Shown in pieces: positions 45,203 to 56,615 of a stretch of 64,000 bases of DNA (within the stretch, counting starts at the first letter, position 1; the number at the start of each line of letters is the position of its first letter). The stretch lies in NCBI GenBank assembly GCA_963995525.1, contig OZ023206.1:74302372-74366371 (forward strand), read 5' to 3'. This DNA is from Escarpia spicata (Eukaryota > Annelida > Polychaeta > Sabellida > Siboglinidae). The notes under the pieces were generated by a model. That model searched no databases. It was not told the origin of the DNA and saw only the letters and a program-made list of their open reading frames with translations. Position numbers and translations under genes: made by a program.

Positions 45203-46892
45203 GCAATGTTCTGATTCTTCGTCTGATGAAATGGATTCAGAAGTAGCTGGATATAAGTTTCAACCGCAAAGACAAGGGCCAGTATTGCAAGATGGACTAT
45301 AGCGTTCTGGTGATCGTAAGCATGATAAAGAAGACGCGCCGGAAATAGAAATGCAGAGGCGACTAACAAGCCGAGCCGTATCTGACTGGCGACTGGTGTC
45401 ACTGTGGAAAGTGCCAAGTTGATTTTTTTGTTCAGAAAGGAGTGTCTGCTGTCAGAAAACGGCTGCGACTCGTCGGCATGCAGACCATGTCGGTGAAGGT
45501 AATTATTTATGTGTCTAGTATAAATAACTGCTCATTGTGAGGTCCGGGCTGGGTAATAATTTAAATAAATAAACATGAAATGAGTGAGTCGATAGCTCGG
45601 TGGCACCTCAATTCGACGACAGTCCTCAGTTCTCATGCCAGTGCCGTGGGCTCGGTGTCCGAGTGTCCAGTTTTACATTTTATGGGAATATTACCTAAGG
45701 TTATACCTTTTAAAGACGGTTCCAGGAACCGAGTTCCAAATTGTACATGGCTATGATAGAAAAGAAACAGGTTAACTGTTGTGTCCCCATTATTATATTT
45801 ACAGTAACGACTATGTATATCACCGTATGAGAAAAATGTGTGGCAGTATTAATTGTTCTTTTAATAGGCAAATTTTATAGAGAGGGGGCATACTTGTATA
45901 AATACAGAAAGACAATCCTAATCCATGCTTCTTGTGAAATTGGCTTCATTTAGAATGATAAAGCGATCGGTTTTTAGCTGAAATAGTGTACAGTGGAACC
46001 TCATTTTTAATGTCACCCTTGGGACTGGATAAATGTTATCTTACTAGCGGTAGTACTGATATCCTATACTATACCGAGGCTGTATTACCAAGGTGACCAT
46101 ATAGCGAGGTTCCACTGTAGTAATAACAATCCCTGTTTGTGTATCATTCATGTAACACTTTCATTTACACGCTTGGTTCTTTGTTGCAGGTGGACTACGA
46201 TGCGTTACGAATGGCCAAGGATATATACTAGTTGCAATGAATTACATTCGGTTAGATAACCGGCAACTAGACCCGTCAACGAACAAGTATATTTCCAAGT
46301 GTTATAACAGCAGTGAAATGTGTTATAAAATATTTATTGACATATATCGACATTGAAGATAATACTACAATATCCAGAACATCAAGAAAAACAACAGCAA
46401 TTTTAAAATATATATATATAAAATATAATATGTATGAAGTTTCATAAACTGTATATACTAGGCATAGTTAATAGAAATCTGCCAACGTTTTTTAATGTTC
46501 AGTATATTATTATTAATAGTAAACAACACAGGATCATTCTAGAACATTTTGAGTAGCACGCCTATGTGAGAATTGAAGAAAGGTTCAAATGATTTCATTC
46601 AAACACTGCTTGTTGATATATACCAATTTGACAAGGAAATGAACTACCTCAAACCCATTTATATACATCACCTGGTGACAATGTTAGTAAATTTATTTGA
46701 GCCTTATTTTATTTCAGGATTCTCAGGTGGGCTGCATATAGACAGTTCATCGGGTGGATCCATGGCTGGCTGGGCCGAAAGGTATGAAGAGTTATACCAG
46801 CGTGTGCCAGCCATCAAATACGATCACACTTCCCTGCACTCGACGGGACACAACATGAGGGATTCCACTTGGCACTTGAGTTTTGTAAATAA
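45203..46892 (+). pseudogene. P2X7-type zinc-domain gene, three exons with few lesions (gene B2)
   Basis: Exon 1 (45203-45498) reads CSDSSSDEMDSEVAGYKFQP, then DWCHCGKCQ and SVCCQKTAATRRH. Exon 2 (46190-46286) reads GLRCVTNGQGYILVAMNYIR and LDNRQLDPSTN. Exon 3 (46718-46892) reads ILRWAAYRQFIGWIHGWLGR, VIPACASHQIRSHFPALDGT and FHLALEFCK then stop. Introns are GT-AG and phases match across both joins. The order (acidic start, W-C-x-C-G-x-C...CC, AYRQF, VIPAC..IR..FP..DG) is that of the P2X7 C-terminal domain. Lesions: TAG at 45300-45302, an apparent 7-bp tandem duplication at 45384-45396, a T run at 45423-45429 that puts the two cysteine clusters out of frame, and TGA at 46785-46787 where Arg (CGA) is expected. 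Very young pseudogene, or partly assembly error. Confidence 0.7.
45991..46117. mobile_element. 127-bp mariner-type MITE in the gene B2 intron
   Basis: CAGTGGAACCTC at the left and GAGGTTCCACTG at the right form perfect terminal inverted repeats, flanked by TA on both sides (45989-45990, 46118-46119). TIR and TA target fit Tc1/mariner (pogo-like) non-autonomous elements. It lies in intron 1 of gene B2. Confidence 0.85.
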
Positions 46893-46920
46893 ATAGTTGG
46901 ATTGACTATTTATTTACAAA
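46882..46920. terminator. Perfect 16-bp hairpin with poly(A) signals on both strands
   Basis: TTTGTAAATAAATAGT (46882-46897), a 7-base loop, then ACTATTTATTTACAAA (46905-46920), an exact inverted repeat. It contains AATAAA on the plus strand (46888-46893) and on the minus strand (46914-46909). It also contains the stop codons of gene B2 (TAA 46890-46892, plus) and gene A2 (TAG 46908-46906, minus). Confidence 0.8.
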
Positions 46921-48337
46921 TCGACTGCCTCTTGATGCCAGCAGATCATGTTTCATAGGCTTGGGCACATCTGCCCCAAGGACTGCAATTCTAGTTGGGA
47001 CAGTGATTCCTGGCTGTTTCAGATTTCTCACAAAGACATCATTCACTCTTTCCATCAGCATGGGCAGGTGGGTTTGTAGGTAAATCTGCTGGTGTGTTGT
47101 CTTTCGCAGCACCCACTGCTTGCGCCTTCTTGACCAGACAACCGCCACGTTAACAGGGTTGTCTGCGCTAGGTTTTGGCCAGAAGTTCCATACCACAGCA
47201 GACAGCATGAGCCGTGCTTTCGTCCCTATAATAAACAAGACACACAGTATTGTAATAAAATTCTTAGCAACAAACCCATCATCGTCTATATCTTGTTAGT
47301 AAGCTGCTGTGAATTACTTTCCTTACGACTGGTCAGCTTTCGGTGAAACGCCATTTTCCAAATGACAATAATGTATAAATATGTCTTCTATAATTGCACT
47401 CGGTAATCGTGTTTTAAAATGTTTACTTTGAATTGTACTCACATGGCCAAATATTCATAATCAGACATTGGCAAATAATATTGATCCTTACAAACAAGGC
47501 ATCGCATTATGACAGTCCTCCACAACTGCATTTATCGTCACTCGTTTTTGTAATGTATTTTATATATGGTATATACAGTGACTGTATTTTGTTATCGTTA
47601 CTATTACAGTGAGAATTTATTACACTAAAATAAGTGAATACAGTTGTGAAGTATTCACACCATCTCTGTGACATAGGTAACACCTAACTATCCTGTCCAT
47701 TCAATCACTATCCTCCTCTGGGAAGTATTCAGCTCCACACAGCATATACAACGAAAATAGTATTACTGTCAGGTACTCATTTATATATCCGAGTGAACTG
47801 GAGCAATGTGGAGTGAGCAAAACTCCACAAGCTTAGAAATGGCAGAGACTTAAAAGATTCTGATGATCTAACCACTATGTTACCATGCCACAATACGTTA
47901 GTGGTGCTATTATTAGAATGACTGAGGTCAATCTTGTTATAACTAATTGCAATGCATGACTTCTGTCCTACCTTCATAGAAGAAGTGCTGTCTTTTGGAG
48001 CAGTATTTGAGCAGGTAACTGTGAAATACTTCAAGTTGTCCAATGTGGCAGTACTTTGTCAGGTGGGGAAGAACTTGCAGAACATATCGTGGTGTAAAGG
48101 TGGAAGTAGGAGCAACCCTCTTTCGTGGAATCTGTAAAACATGACATTGTGTTTGTGCACTATTACGGTAAAGCATTACAGAAAAAAGATAATGTAGTAT
48201 TCATTTTTTTCAAGCGAGAAAATTGTCCATGTTAATAATGCAGTACATACCGACTTGATGCGACGTGCAGTAGACTTGCTTGATGTAGTAGGCCCTGGGG
48301 ACAGCGGAATGCGAGTGGACAATGGTTGTGTAATGGT
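46906..48337 (-). CDS. Gene A2: CHxGxLExFHS-family protein, three exons
   Basis: Minus-strand exons 48337-48251 (29 codons, TITQPLSTRIPLSPGPTTSS then KSTARRIKS), 48131-47972 (IPRKRVAPTSTFTPRYVLQV, then CHIGQLEVFHSYLLKYCSKR and QHFFYE) and 47225-46906 (GTKARLMLSAVVWNFWPKPS, RRRKQWVLRKTTHQQIYLQT, ending LLASRGSRFVNK). All borders are GT-AG, the phases agree, and the 189 joined codons have no stop. From memory the pattern 'CHTGxLExFHSxxLKYxPKRxxFxYxGMxARTxLAxLDxN...P..ELVxxxxSRF' ends a large, multi-copy, uncharacterised protein family of cnidarians, molluscs and fish. Function unknown; N-terminus not found here. Its stop lies 13 bp from the gene B2 stop on the other strand. Confidence 0.6.
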
Positions 48338-48341
48338 CTGC

Positions 48342-49010
48342 GATAGAGAAATATACTGAATAAAGGTCACGTCTGGATTAATTATGGTGTGTTTTGTTAT
48401 CATTAATAATATGGTCATACAGTGGATCATTCTATGTGAAGGTAACCAATAATTTTGAAATTGGTTGCACTCATGTCTTCAGTTTTTGAATAATCAATTT
48501 GGTGATATCCCTTGAGAAGATGAACATGAAACCAAAATAGGAGCCTCTCAGCTCCAGCAATTTGACATTTAGAACTTCAATTTATAATTACGCTGAGTTT
48601 AAAAAGTAAATAAAACAATCAATATTTCAAATATTAATATATATTGCCTTATACAATTTGTATTTTTTTTTTATTAATAAATAAAATCATAATATCAATA
48701 ATGTTACTTTTGTGTTACTTACAACCAATTAAACCATACTGCTACACTGCTGCTTGGTTAGCAGATAAGTATCAGTTCAAGTACAAATTTTAAAACCAGT
48801 AAAAAATAATATTGTCTTATTTTTCACACTAATGGGAATTTAGGTTCAATAGTCTGCAAACAACCACTAAGCCCGTCTTATGTGAAAAGGATAGTTTGTC
48901 GCAGACATACTATCAATTCTTACTTGATTTGGAATTAAACTGATAAAACACACAAATTTGAATAAAAAATCAAAACAGATTGAATTGGAATTGAATGAAC
49001 TTATCAAAAC
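48342..49010. other. No further gene A2 exon recognised
   Basis: AT-rich. Upstream exons of gene A2 would be expected here or beyond but none could be supported. Confidence 0.45.
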
Positions 49011-49016
49011 AAATTA

Positions 49017-49395
49017 CAGTAAACCTTGCCTAAGTTGGATTCAATCGGACCGAGTGATTTAATTCGAGTTGTGCAAAGATCTGACTTAGGCGAAGATGAC
49101 ATATATCCCAGCGCCAAAGGCAACCCTCTAAAAGCCCTTGGGTAACTGTAAATAGCGCGGTAACTCTATAAATGTTGATGTCCACAAACAACATACACTA
49201 TCATGCACTATTAGACAGTTGTATGCTTCATGTTGGCACGGATCTCTAAGGTTATAGCTTACCAAGTGATTTTGTAGAATACTGCGATCCAACTTAGGCG
49301 AGGAAAAACATATTATCTCGGATCAAATGGACCAACTCAGTTATTCCTACTTAGGCGAAGATCCGACTTACACAAAGATTTTTTATGGGAAATTC
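49017..49395. mobile_element. Mariner/pogo-like non-autonomous element, decayed
   Basis: Starts TTA-CAGTAAACCTTGCCTAAG and contains repeated ACTTAGGCGAAGAT, GATCCAACTTAGGCGAGGAA and TACTTAGGCGAAGATCCGAC in both orientations, as in elements of the CAGTxxAACCTxG type. The right TIR was not located exactly. Confidence 0.45.
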
Positions 49396-50599
49396 ATTAC
49401 AAATCAACCGTTTCTTGGAATTCTGTCCGACTTTTACAATGATTTCTTATATAAATTTACATTTATAAATGGTAACAGTCCCAGTACACACACAAAGGGT
49501 TTTATCACCTGACAACACCTGGGTGATATGAATCCAGGATAAAAAAACTTCTGTACTGCCCCTTTACATAACCCAAGTTGGTTTCCTTTGTTCATCATTT
49601 CTCTTATCTGCTCTTTCAGTTCCTAGATTCCCTATTTACAGCAGTTTTATTTCCAGCCTAAAACCTGACTGGTAATTGCAATTGGTACCTGTCTACCAAG
49701 TGCTTTATATATTGGTTGAATTTCAACATCATAAAAGTGACACTTATTCACTGGCATTTAAATAAATGATAAGACAAAAATGTTTTGGTAAATCAAAGAT
49801 TTACCTCACACACTTTATTTTAACACAAAAGCACTTTTATAATATATAAAATAATAATAATATAAACAGTGTGTAACTTTTTTTACCGTTACACTGTGTC
49901 CGTTACTTTCTTTCCTCTAAGAAGATAGCTCTGCATCTGGAACCTACGAATGTTTCTAAAATCAAATTAAAGTTGTCAAATTGTCAATTATCACTCCAAA
50001 TACACCGGTAGAATTGTCACTCACTTTTAAAGAAATAAAACCATTGTCACTTATCTAATTGGAGCTGATTATCCAGCATTTCGCTGCTGCTGATTGATGG
50101 GTAGTTAGTGGAACCCAGATCAATGGTCATTAGTCGGTGATTTTTATCAGACAAATGTTCAACAGAATGTATTTACAACAAATTAATTGAACACACAAAT
50201 ACATTCTGCCATGAAATGTTATTACAAAACATTCTGATGGGGTCACAGCGACAATTCCAGACTTTTCTGCCCTGTGACGTTAATCAAAGTGCTTATATTA
50301 TCGCCCACGCGAATTGATTGCCGTTAACTTTTGTTAGTCGTCGGCTTTCTTCTAGTCTTCAATGTGTCATGTAATTCTAGGTTATTTCCAGCATAGCTAT
50401 GCATTTGTTCACGCGGCCGTGATACCAATCAAAGTAAGACCAAGTAAAATAATAATAATAACCGTCAAATTTCCGGTGGAAGGCATGCATGCTAGAGCTG
50501 AGGCTAAGTCTGTCTGAGGTTCAGTCCCTGCCGACACCATTTCAAAACTCGAAAGTTAACTAACGTATATAACATCAGATCCTACAATATGAAATGGTA
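49396..50599. other. No recognisable gene
   Basis: AT-rich. A tRNA B-box-like GAGGTTCAGTCCC at about 50517-50529 could be a SINE remnant. Confidence 0.45.
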
Positions 50600-50880
50600 C
50601 AAGATTGTCATTTAGGTACTGAATACTCAATATTAACCTTCTTGCGATCTGACTTCACTTGGGCTGGCAGCGCGCTCGACGGAGAATGTGCGGCGTTTCG
50701 ACGGCTGTGGTCTGTAAATAAATATCGTTGGTATTGCTCTAAGCTTCAAAACCCGACGTCGCCGACGTTTCGACGGGTCTTGTCCCATTAACTGATGAAA
50801 TACATCCACTTCGAAACACGTTTCTTCAAATTGAGCCGAACAGAGTGAACTGTACAGCGTGTGCCGTAACATGTGTACAT
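50600..50880 (-). repeat. GC-rich repeat with GAAACGTCGGCGACG motif
   Basis: The minus strand reads GACCCGTCGAAACGTCGGCG and a second GTCGAAACGCCGCAC, and the plus strand has CTGATGAAATACATCC followed by CGAAACACG. Paired 'CCGTCGAAACGTC' sequences of this kind are common in Penelope-like and other retroelement terminal regions. The 79-codon minus-strand frame (QDPSKRRRRRVLKL) is a by-product. Class uncertain. Confidence 0.3.
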
Positions 50881-52384
50881 GTTTGACAACATTGCTTATA
50901 CGTCATGAGAACACTGGTAAAAATAATGCTGCTCGTTTATTGGTTGCTTTTGGTCAAGCCGCCGCGTCATCAGTAAGATGGCTGCGTGCCTTCGTGTTAT
51001 CGAAGATTTCATTACATAGAATTGATCAGTTTAAGATAATATTACCAGTAAACCACTGACGTTAAACATGTGATTATAGTTGGAAATAGTTAGTTTGCAT
51101 TAACTTTTTAGGTGCATACAACCAAACAGTTCCCTTATGTTTCCCTTTAAACACTGTCACTGACTAGGCAGGCTTTATTTAGATTGATTTGATTTTTAGT
51201 TCACACAAATTCTGATAGTCAATACAGAGGTTGTTTTCAGTGAAGCTCATAATTTTTAACAGCAAATACACATTTTGTAAAATGAGGATATTTGTTAAAT
51301 TCTTTATGGCAAGTTTGAATAGCCTCGATCGTTATGTGGGAAGATGTCAGTACAGCTGTTTTTTGTGAAAACAGTTAAATATGGAGTACGATTTCATCAA
51401 CATCGCAGATATAATTATGTTATATATTAGTGCTGCCACCTTTTGCATTACTGAAAATGTTCTTGTAAGAAACCACCTGCATCATATAAATTAGCAGGAC
51501 AACACGCCGTGTGTTTGGTAAACAGAATAATTAGAAATAAGTTAGCCAGTTCTAAGCAGAGTGGACGCAGCCGACATTCGAAATGCATTGGGTAATTAGA
51601 AATGTATACATTGTATAGATAAGTGTTGACACAGCTCGGCGCCCCGGTAACATAAATCAGGGGCGGGGCAACATTAATCCATCATTGTATAAGAAAGGTA
51701 TGCCGGACTGTTCGCAGCCTGCAAGCGTATAACATTAATCCAGCCGGTATTTATTTTGCTTTGTTGAGTTCGCAGTTGAGGCAACGAACTTCATTAGAGG
51801 GTACACTATAATTCACATTCGGGTTGAAAAGAAAAGCTCATCCTGCCTGAATTGACAGGTAAAACGTGGTTAGTTTGACCTGGCGTCCTTGCAAGTCGGA
51901 AGCCATAATAATTGAACTACGCATGTGCAAAGGTGTACGGTTGCTTGAACACGCATGCGTGAATACAGTCGGCTGAGTAATCTGAAGGGTGTTTAAAAGG
52001 AGATGAAAAAAGGGAATGAAAAGATCGGGAGGCGGGCGAAGATGTATCTTGTATGTTTTAGAGTCTAAATTTCAACTTTAATATGGAACAGTTTATCCCA
52101 TATTCTCTTTCTCAAATTCGGTATAATCATTTTAAAAATAAACCGGTACTTCGATTCTGCCTATTTAACAATATTGGAGGTAGTGGCCACTTATTCCAGT
52201 CCATTCCACCCTCTCAATTGTAAACATATTTAATTAATCAATTACAAACATATTCAATTTACATTTTATCAATATTAGCACAAATTTAGCCAACCAAATA
52301 AAACACTACCAATAAAACGTTCAAACATTACCTTAATGGACAACATAACAATGTATTTAATTTTCAACTTATTAATGAAGAAAC
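50881..52384. other. No recognisable gene
   Basis: Mixed-composition sequence. AACATTAATCCA appears twice near 51670-51740. No exon supported. Confidence 0.45.
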
Positions 52385-53245
52385 AATATCCAAAACAATT
52401 GATGATATGCATCCAAAGACAAGCTGCTGATTTGATGGTGTTTCCTCACGACTATTAAAGTCAACTATTTTAATCACAAACCAACTATTAACTTTCCTTT
52501 CCCGATAAACTCAAAATAACCAAAGTAATACCAATTTATAAAAAGGGATACAATACCGTATTCTGCAACTACAGACCAATATCAATTTTACCTGCCATTT
52601 CAAAAGTAATCAAAACAGTTATTTATAATCAGCTTTAATCTTTCTTTAACAGACAAACGTACGTACGATAGCCAATATGGATTTAGGAAGGATCATTCAA
52701 CTGAATTTTCCCATCTCAAATTAATTGATAGAATATTGACAAGTCATATCGAGAAAATTTCAAATAGATGCTCCAGTACTATAGATACCCTAAATATATT
52801 TAAACGATTGTTATCTCTGAATGTAAAGATTACATCATATAACTCTCTGATATTGTCAAATCTAAACTATGGTTTAACGGCCTGTGGCTATAGGTATTAC
52901 ATAATTAAAACCAAGTAAATATAATGCTCACACAAATGCACTGATCAGAAGTCTTATATTACAAAAAATTGAATATATTCAAAATGTTCACGAATTAAAA
53001 CTATTCCATAAATATATACACAATAAACTACCTGTCTTTCTGGACAACTTACCATTAGTTCAGAATAACAGGTATAGTTTGCCCCATACAATAAATAATG
53101 CACCAGATTTAATTAAGGACAAGATCACTACTCACAGTTAATTTGCCTTTGCAACATATTCCAAGCTTTACTATCTGAATAATCTTTCTGAGCAGTGTAC
53201 AATCCAAAACTGTACTATATGTAATATGGATATCTTTGGCTGATT
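52385..53245 (+). pseudogene. LINE reverse-transcriptase fragment (family X), second copy
   Basis: Pieces: a GFDGVSS-like start, then [31 protein letters not shown], then QYGFRKDHSTEFSHLKLIDR. A deletion then jumps to IEKISNRCSSTIDTLNIFKR, YNSLILSNLNYGL, followed by ALIRSLILQKIEYIQNVHEL KLFHKYIHNKLPVFLDNLPL. The motif A-C core is gone. Shares RKDHSTEF and SHIEKISNRCS with 19110-19740, so the two are one family. Confidence 0.7.
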
Positions 53246-53930
53246 CTGTGCCTCTTTTGTTTTACATGACATAATTTTAAAACCAGTTGTTTGTACGCTT
53301 GTGTATTTAGTAAGTGTAATATATAATATATATATAAGACACAGTATATCGTATACATTTATATTGTAGTAATGCACCCATTGTACTAGGGATTGTTATC
53401 TTTTATCAATCAAATAATCAATGAAATTGTGTTTCGGAGTGGCTCCCACGACAGCAACTATAATTAGTCTCAGTAGGAGTATCCCGTCCCTTATATTACA
53501 TATTCTTTTGTTTTCCCAACCTACATTTTATATTTACCAGTTTGTAACTAGAATGTAAACATAGTGTATGGGTTTTATTACGATTATTCTGTATTGTGTA
53601 ATTGCAACAAATAAATATTTCCTGTTTCTCCCAAATACACTTTTCCCAGTCTTCCACTCTGTAGTTTACACTCTATTTTTTACGCTTAGCCTCTTTCAAA
53701 CGATGTCAGGTGGTGTCACTTACTTTCATTTTGTTTCAGAACTCACAAATGTTTGTGACAGAACTGTCAACAATAAAGTAACACGACTGCAAAAACTCGC
53801 TCGTATTGATACCAACAACTGATGTGTGCACCAACACGACATATGACACCGAGGCAGATCACACAGAAACAAGAGAAAACGTGACTGAATGACTCGTGAC
53901 GTACTATTGAGCGTTTATACAGATACCAAC
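53246..53930. other. No recognisable gene
   Basis: Short frames only. May include the promoter and 5' exon of the zinc-finger gene, which I could not define. Confidence 0.4.
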
Positions 53931-53934
53931 TTCC

Positions 53935-54180
53935 TTTGACGGAAACCATTCGAGTGTGACAGTTGTGCAGCAAATGTTCGTTTGCTTTCTCAGACAGTTG
54001 AGAAAACTATGTGTGGCACACGTGGAAGACATTCTTTTTCGAGGAACGGTTTTAAGCTGCACATTGTGAAGTATATCAATGTGACAGTTGTTGAAAATAT
54101 TTTAAAAACATATTGTTATGAAACTATATTATTCCACCTTCGTAAACACTACGACTAGTGAGAAACTCTTGAGATGTGAT
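53935..54180 (+). pseudogene. Decayed C2H2 finger remnants upstream of the zinc-finger gene
   Basis: KPFECDSCAANV, then MCGTRGRHSFSRNGFKLHIV, then QCDSC followed by a stop, KYF and, in a shifted frame, LFHLRKHY. Each fragment echoes C-x2-C...F...L..H. They look like an older finger array that has lost its frame, located just before the intact one. Confidence 0.45.
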
Positions 54181-54297
54181 GTACACTAAGGATAACACGT
54201 TTATGTGTTTGTAGCAATAGTGCATTGGAGACAACAGCACGATACAAAATAATGCTTGTGTTTGTGTAAAAAGGTTTGGAACAAATACAGTTTAATT

Positions 54298-55518
54298 ATG
54301 TCTGTGAATGTGCAGACGAATACTGTAGAAGAACGATGCAAATGGGGCACATGTGGTGTACAGTTCTCAAAAAGTGGAAATCTCAAGACACATTTCCGTA
54401 TCCACACCGGGGACAAACCCTACAAATGCGATACCTGCGGGGTACATTTCTCACAAAGAGGAAATCTGAAGAGGCATATCCGCATCCACACTGGAGAGAA
54501 ACCTTACAAATGTGATACGTGTGGTGTACGGTTCTCAGAAAGTGGAACTATGAAGAAACATGTCCGTATCCACACTAGAGAGAAACCTTACAAGTGTTAT
54601 ACGTGTGGTGCACGGTTCTCAAAAAGTGGAACTTTAAAGAATCATGTCCGTATCCACACCGGGGAGACACCTTACAAATGTGATACGTGTGGTGCACTGT
54701 TCTCAGAAAGTGGAACTCTGAAGAATCATGTCCGCATCCACACCGGGGAGAAACCTTACAAATGTTATACGTGTGGTGCACATTTCTCACAAAGTAGCCA
54801 TTTCAAGACGCATGTCCGTATCCACGCCGTGGACAAACCTTACAAATGCGATACGTGTGGTACACGCTTTTCAACAAGTGGAACTCTGAAGAATCATGTC
54901 CGTATCCTCACCGGGGAGAAACCTTACAAATGTGATACGTGTGGTGCACATTTCTCACAAAGTAGTAATATGAAGACGCATGTCCGTATCCACGCCTCGG
55001 AGAAACCTTACAAATGCCATACGTGTGGTACACGTTTCTCAAAAAGTGGAACTCTGAAGAACCATGTCCGTATCCACACCGGGGAGAAACCTTACAAATG
55101 TGATACGTGTGGTGCACGGTTCTCAGAAAGTGGAACTCTGAAGAATCATGTCCGCATCCACACCGGGAAGAAACCTTACAAATGGATTAAGTGTGGAGCA
55201 GGGTTCTCAGAAAGTGGAACTCTGAAGAATCATGTCCGTATCCACGCCGGGGAGAAACCTTACAAATGCGATACGTGTGGTACACGGTTCTCAACAAGTG
55301 GAAATCTGAAGACGCATATCCGTATCCACACCGGAGAGAAATCTTACAAATGTGATAGGTGTGGTACACGGTTCTCAACAAGTGGAAGTCTTAGGAATCA
55401 TGTCCGTATCCATACGGGGGAGAAACCCTACAGATGTCATACCTGTGGTGCACTGTTCTCCGCAAATGGAAGTCTGAAGAAGCATGTCCGTATCCATACC
55501 AGGGAGACACAGATGTGA
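54298..55518 (+). CDS. C2H2 zinc-finger protein with 14 tandem fingers
   Basis: 406 residues from the ATG at 54298 (MSVNVQTNTVEERCKWGTCG); an upstream TTG frame extension is not used because no ATG precedes. Fourteen consecutive fingers of 28 residues with TGEKPYKC linkers cover almost the whole protein. Finger 7 ends RIL instead of RIH, and finger 11 has lost its first cysteine (KWIKC), so 12 look canonical. Helix residues vary among fingers (SGNLKTH, SGTLKNH, SSHFKTH, SSNMKTH, SGSLRNH), but several (5, 10 and others) are near-identical, showing recent internal duplication. Predicted nuclear DNA-binding protein; no KRAB, BTB or other effector domain in this exon. A CAG at 54288-54290 could be an acceptor of a 5' intron. 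The frame ends early (RETQM stop) compared with decayed finger codons downstream. Confidence 0.85.
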   Translation: MSVNVQTNTVEERCKWGTCGVQFSKSGNLKTHFRIHTGDKPYKCDTCGVHFSQRGNLKRHIRIHTGEKPYKCDTCGVRFSESGTMKKHVRIHTREKPYKCYTCGARFSKSGTLKNHVRIHTGETPYKCDTCGALFSESGTLKNHVRIHTGEKPYKCYTCGAHFSQSSHFKTHVRIHAVDKPYKCDTCGTRFSTSGTLKNHVRILTGEKPYKCDTCGAHFSQSSNMKTHVRIHASEKPYKCHTCGTRFSKSGTLKNHVRIHTGEKPYKCDTCGARFSESGTLKNHVRIHTGKKPYKWIKCGAGFSESGTLKNHVRIHAGEKPYKCDTCGTRFSTSGNLKTHIRIHTGEKSYKCDRCGTRFSTSGSLRNHVRIHTGEKPYRCHTCGALFSANGSLKKHVRIHTRETQM

Positions 55519-55890
55519 TATCTGCGGCGCACAGTTTTCATACAGTTGCGATTTGAAATCACGTGGCTGTTCTCATAATTAACCGGAGCCGTGATACGCG
55601 TGGCTTCTAGTTCACAAGTGGCAAGTTAAATATTAGCACTCGCAATGTTAACAAACGATTGAGATATAACATATGTGGGACTCAGTCATTTTTAAAGTAT
55701 GGTTCAGGAAAGAAACTTGTTGACATTAGCACATCACGTTTAAGAAGGGATACGTGTGGACAACAGATCGGAAACAGTAGTATGTTAAAAATAGTTGTTG
55801 TTTGTAGATACTTGTACCGGTGTGAAAAGATTCAAATCCGAGAAATGTAAAAAAAAGTGTTCGCGTCTGTGATTTCAACAATAAAAATGC
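55519..55890 (+). other. Decayed 3' fingers and poly(A) signal of the zinc-finger gene
   Basis: Frame-shifted remnants CDICGAQFSYSCDLKS, a CDTCGF-like block and a DTCGQQIGNSSML block show the array was once longer. AATAAA at 55880-55885 is the likely poly(A) signal. The whole block is duplicated at 62600-62990. Confidence 0.6.
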
Positions 55891-56615
55891 TTCAGTTTAT
55901 GTCAAATTCAACTGCAAATACTGTTCAAAAGTATTTCAAATACTTTTATCATTCTCTTGACGTTCTCGTGCCCGTGCACAATACATAATTATAAAAAGAG
56001 CTATACTTGACCATTGTTTATCCAGAATAAAAGGAGTTCATTGAATCAATAGTACCATGTTCTAATTGGTCACAAATTGTTAAATTGTTACCCTGTGACA
56101 GATTAATACTGTTTTCCATTTCCTGTGCTCACTGATGCACTAAACTATGACACTGTCTTTTAATAAAATTATATTAAGCCACACACTATAAATTAAATGC
56201 TTGCTAACCTGACCATGCGGCAGGCCTGTTGATACACTGATCATCCATCTGACAATGACCCACGTTAAAGCTGAGTTAATGGTCAAAGCATGCAACTGGC
56301 TGCAGTTGGTCTGCTAATAAAAGAGCTATATGGAGGCCGGTTCTCTCTAAGTTAATGTCATTCCTTGGTGCTCACATAAGTAACATGAATGACCTGTATC
56401 AACTGCTCAGACCAAGCAAACATTTAATTAAGCACAGCTGTGATAACAGTTTTCATTGACATAATTAAATGACATGAGTATATGAAAACAAAAATTGAAA
56501 AATATTAGATTTTTCAAATACTTTTAAAATCCAAATGCAAATATTGTTGGCTCCAAATTGTAAAATTCAAATGCAAACACTGGATCAGTCGCATTTAAAT
56601 GCATTTGACCCCATG
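55891..56615. other. No recognisable gene
   Basis: AT-rich, short frames only. Confidence 0.5.

Noticed and set aside
50780..50820. Hammerhead ribozyme (CTGATGA ... CGAAAC)
   Set aside because: The two core boxes are present in order, but the bases between them do not form a proper stem II and stems I/III were not found.
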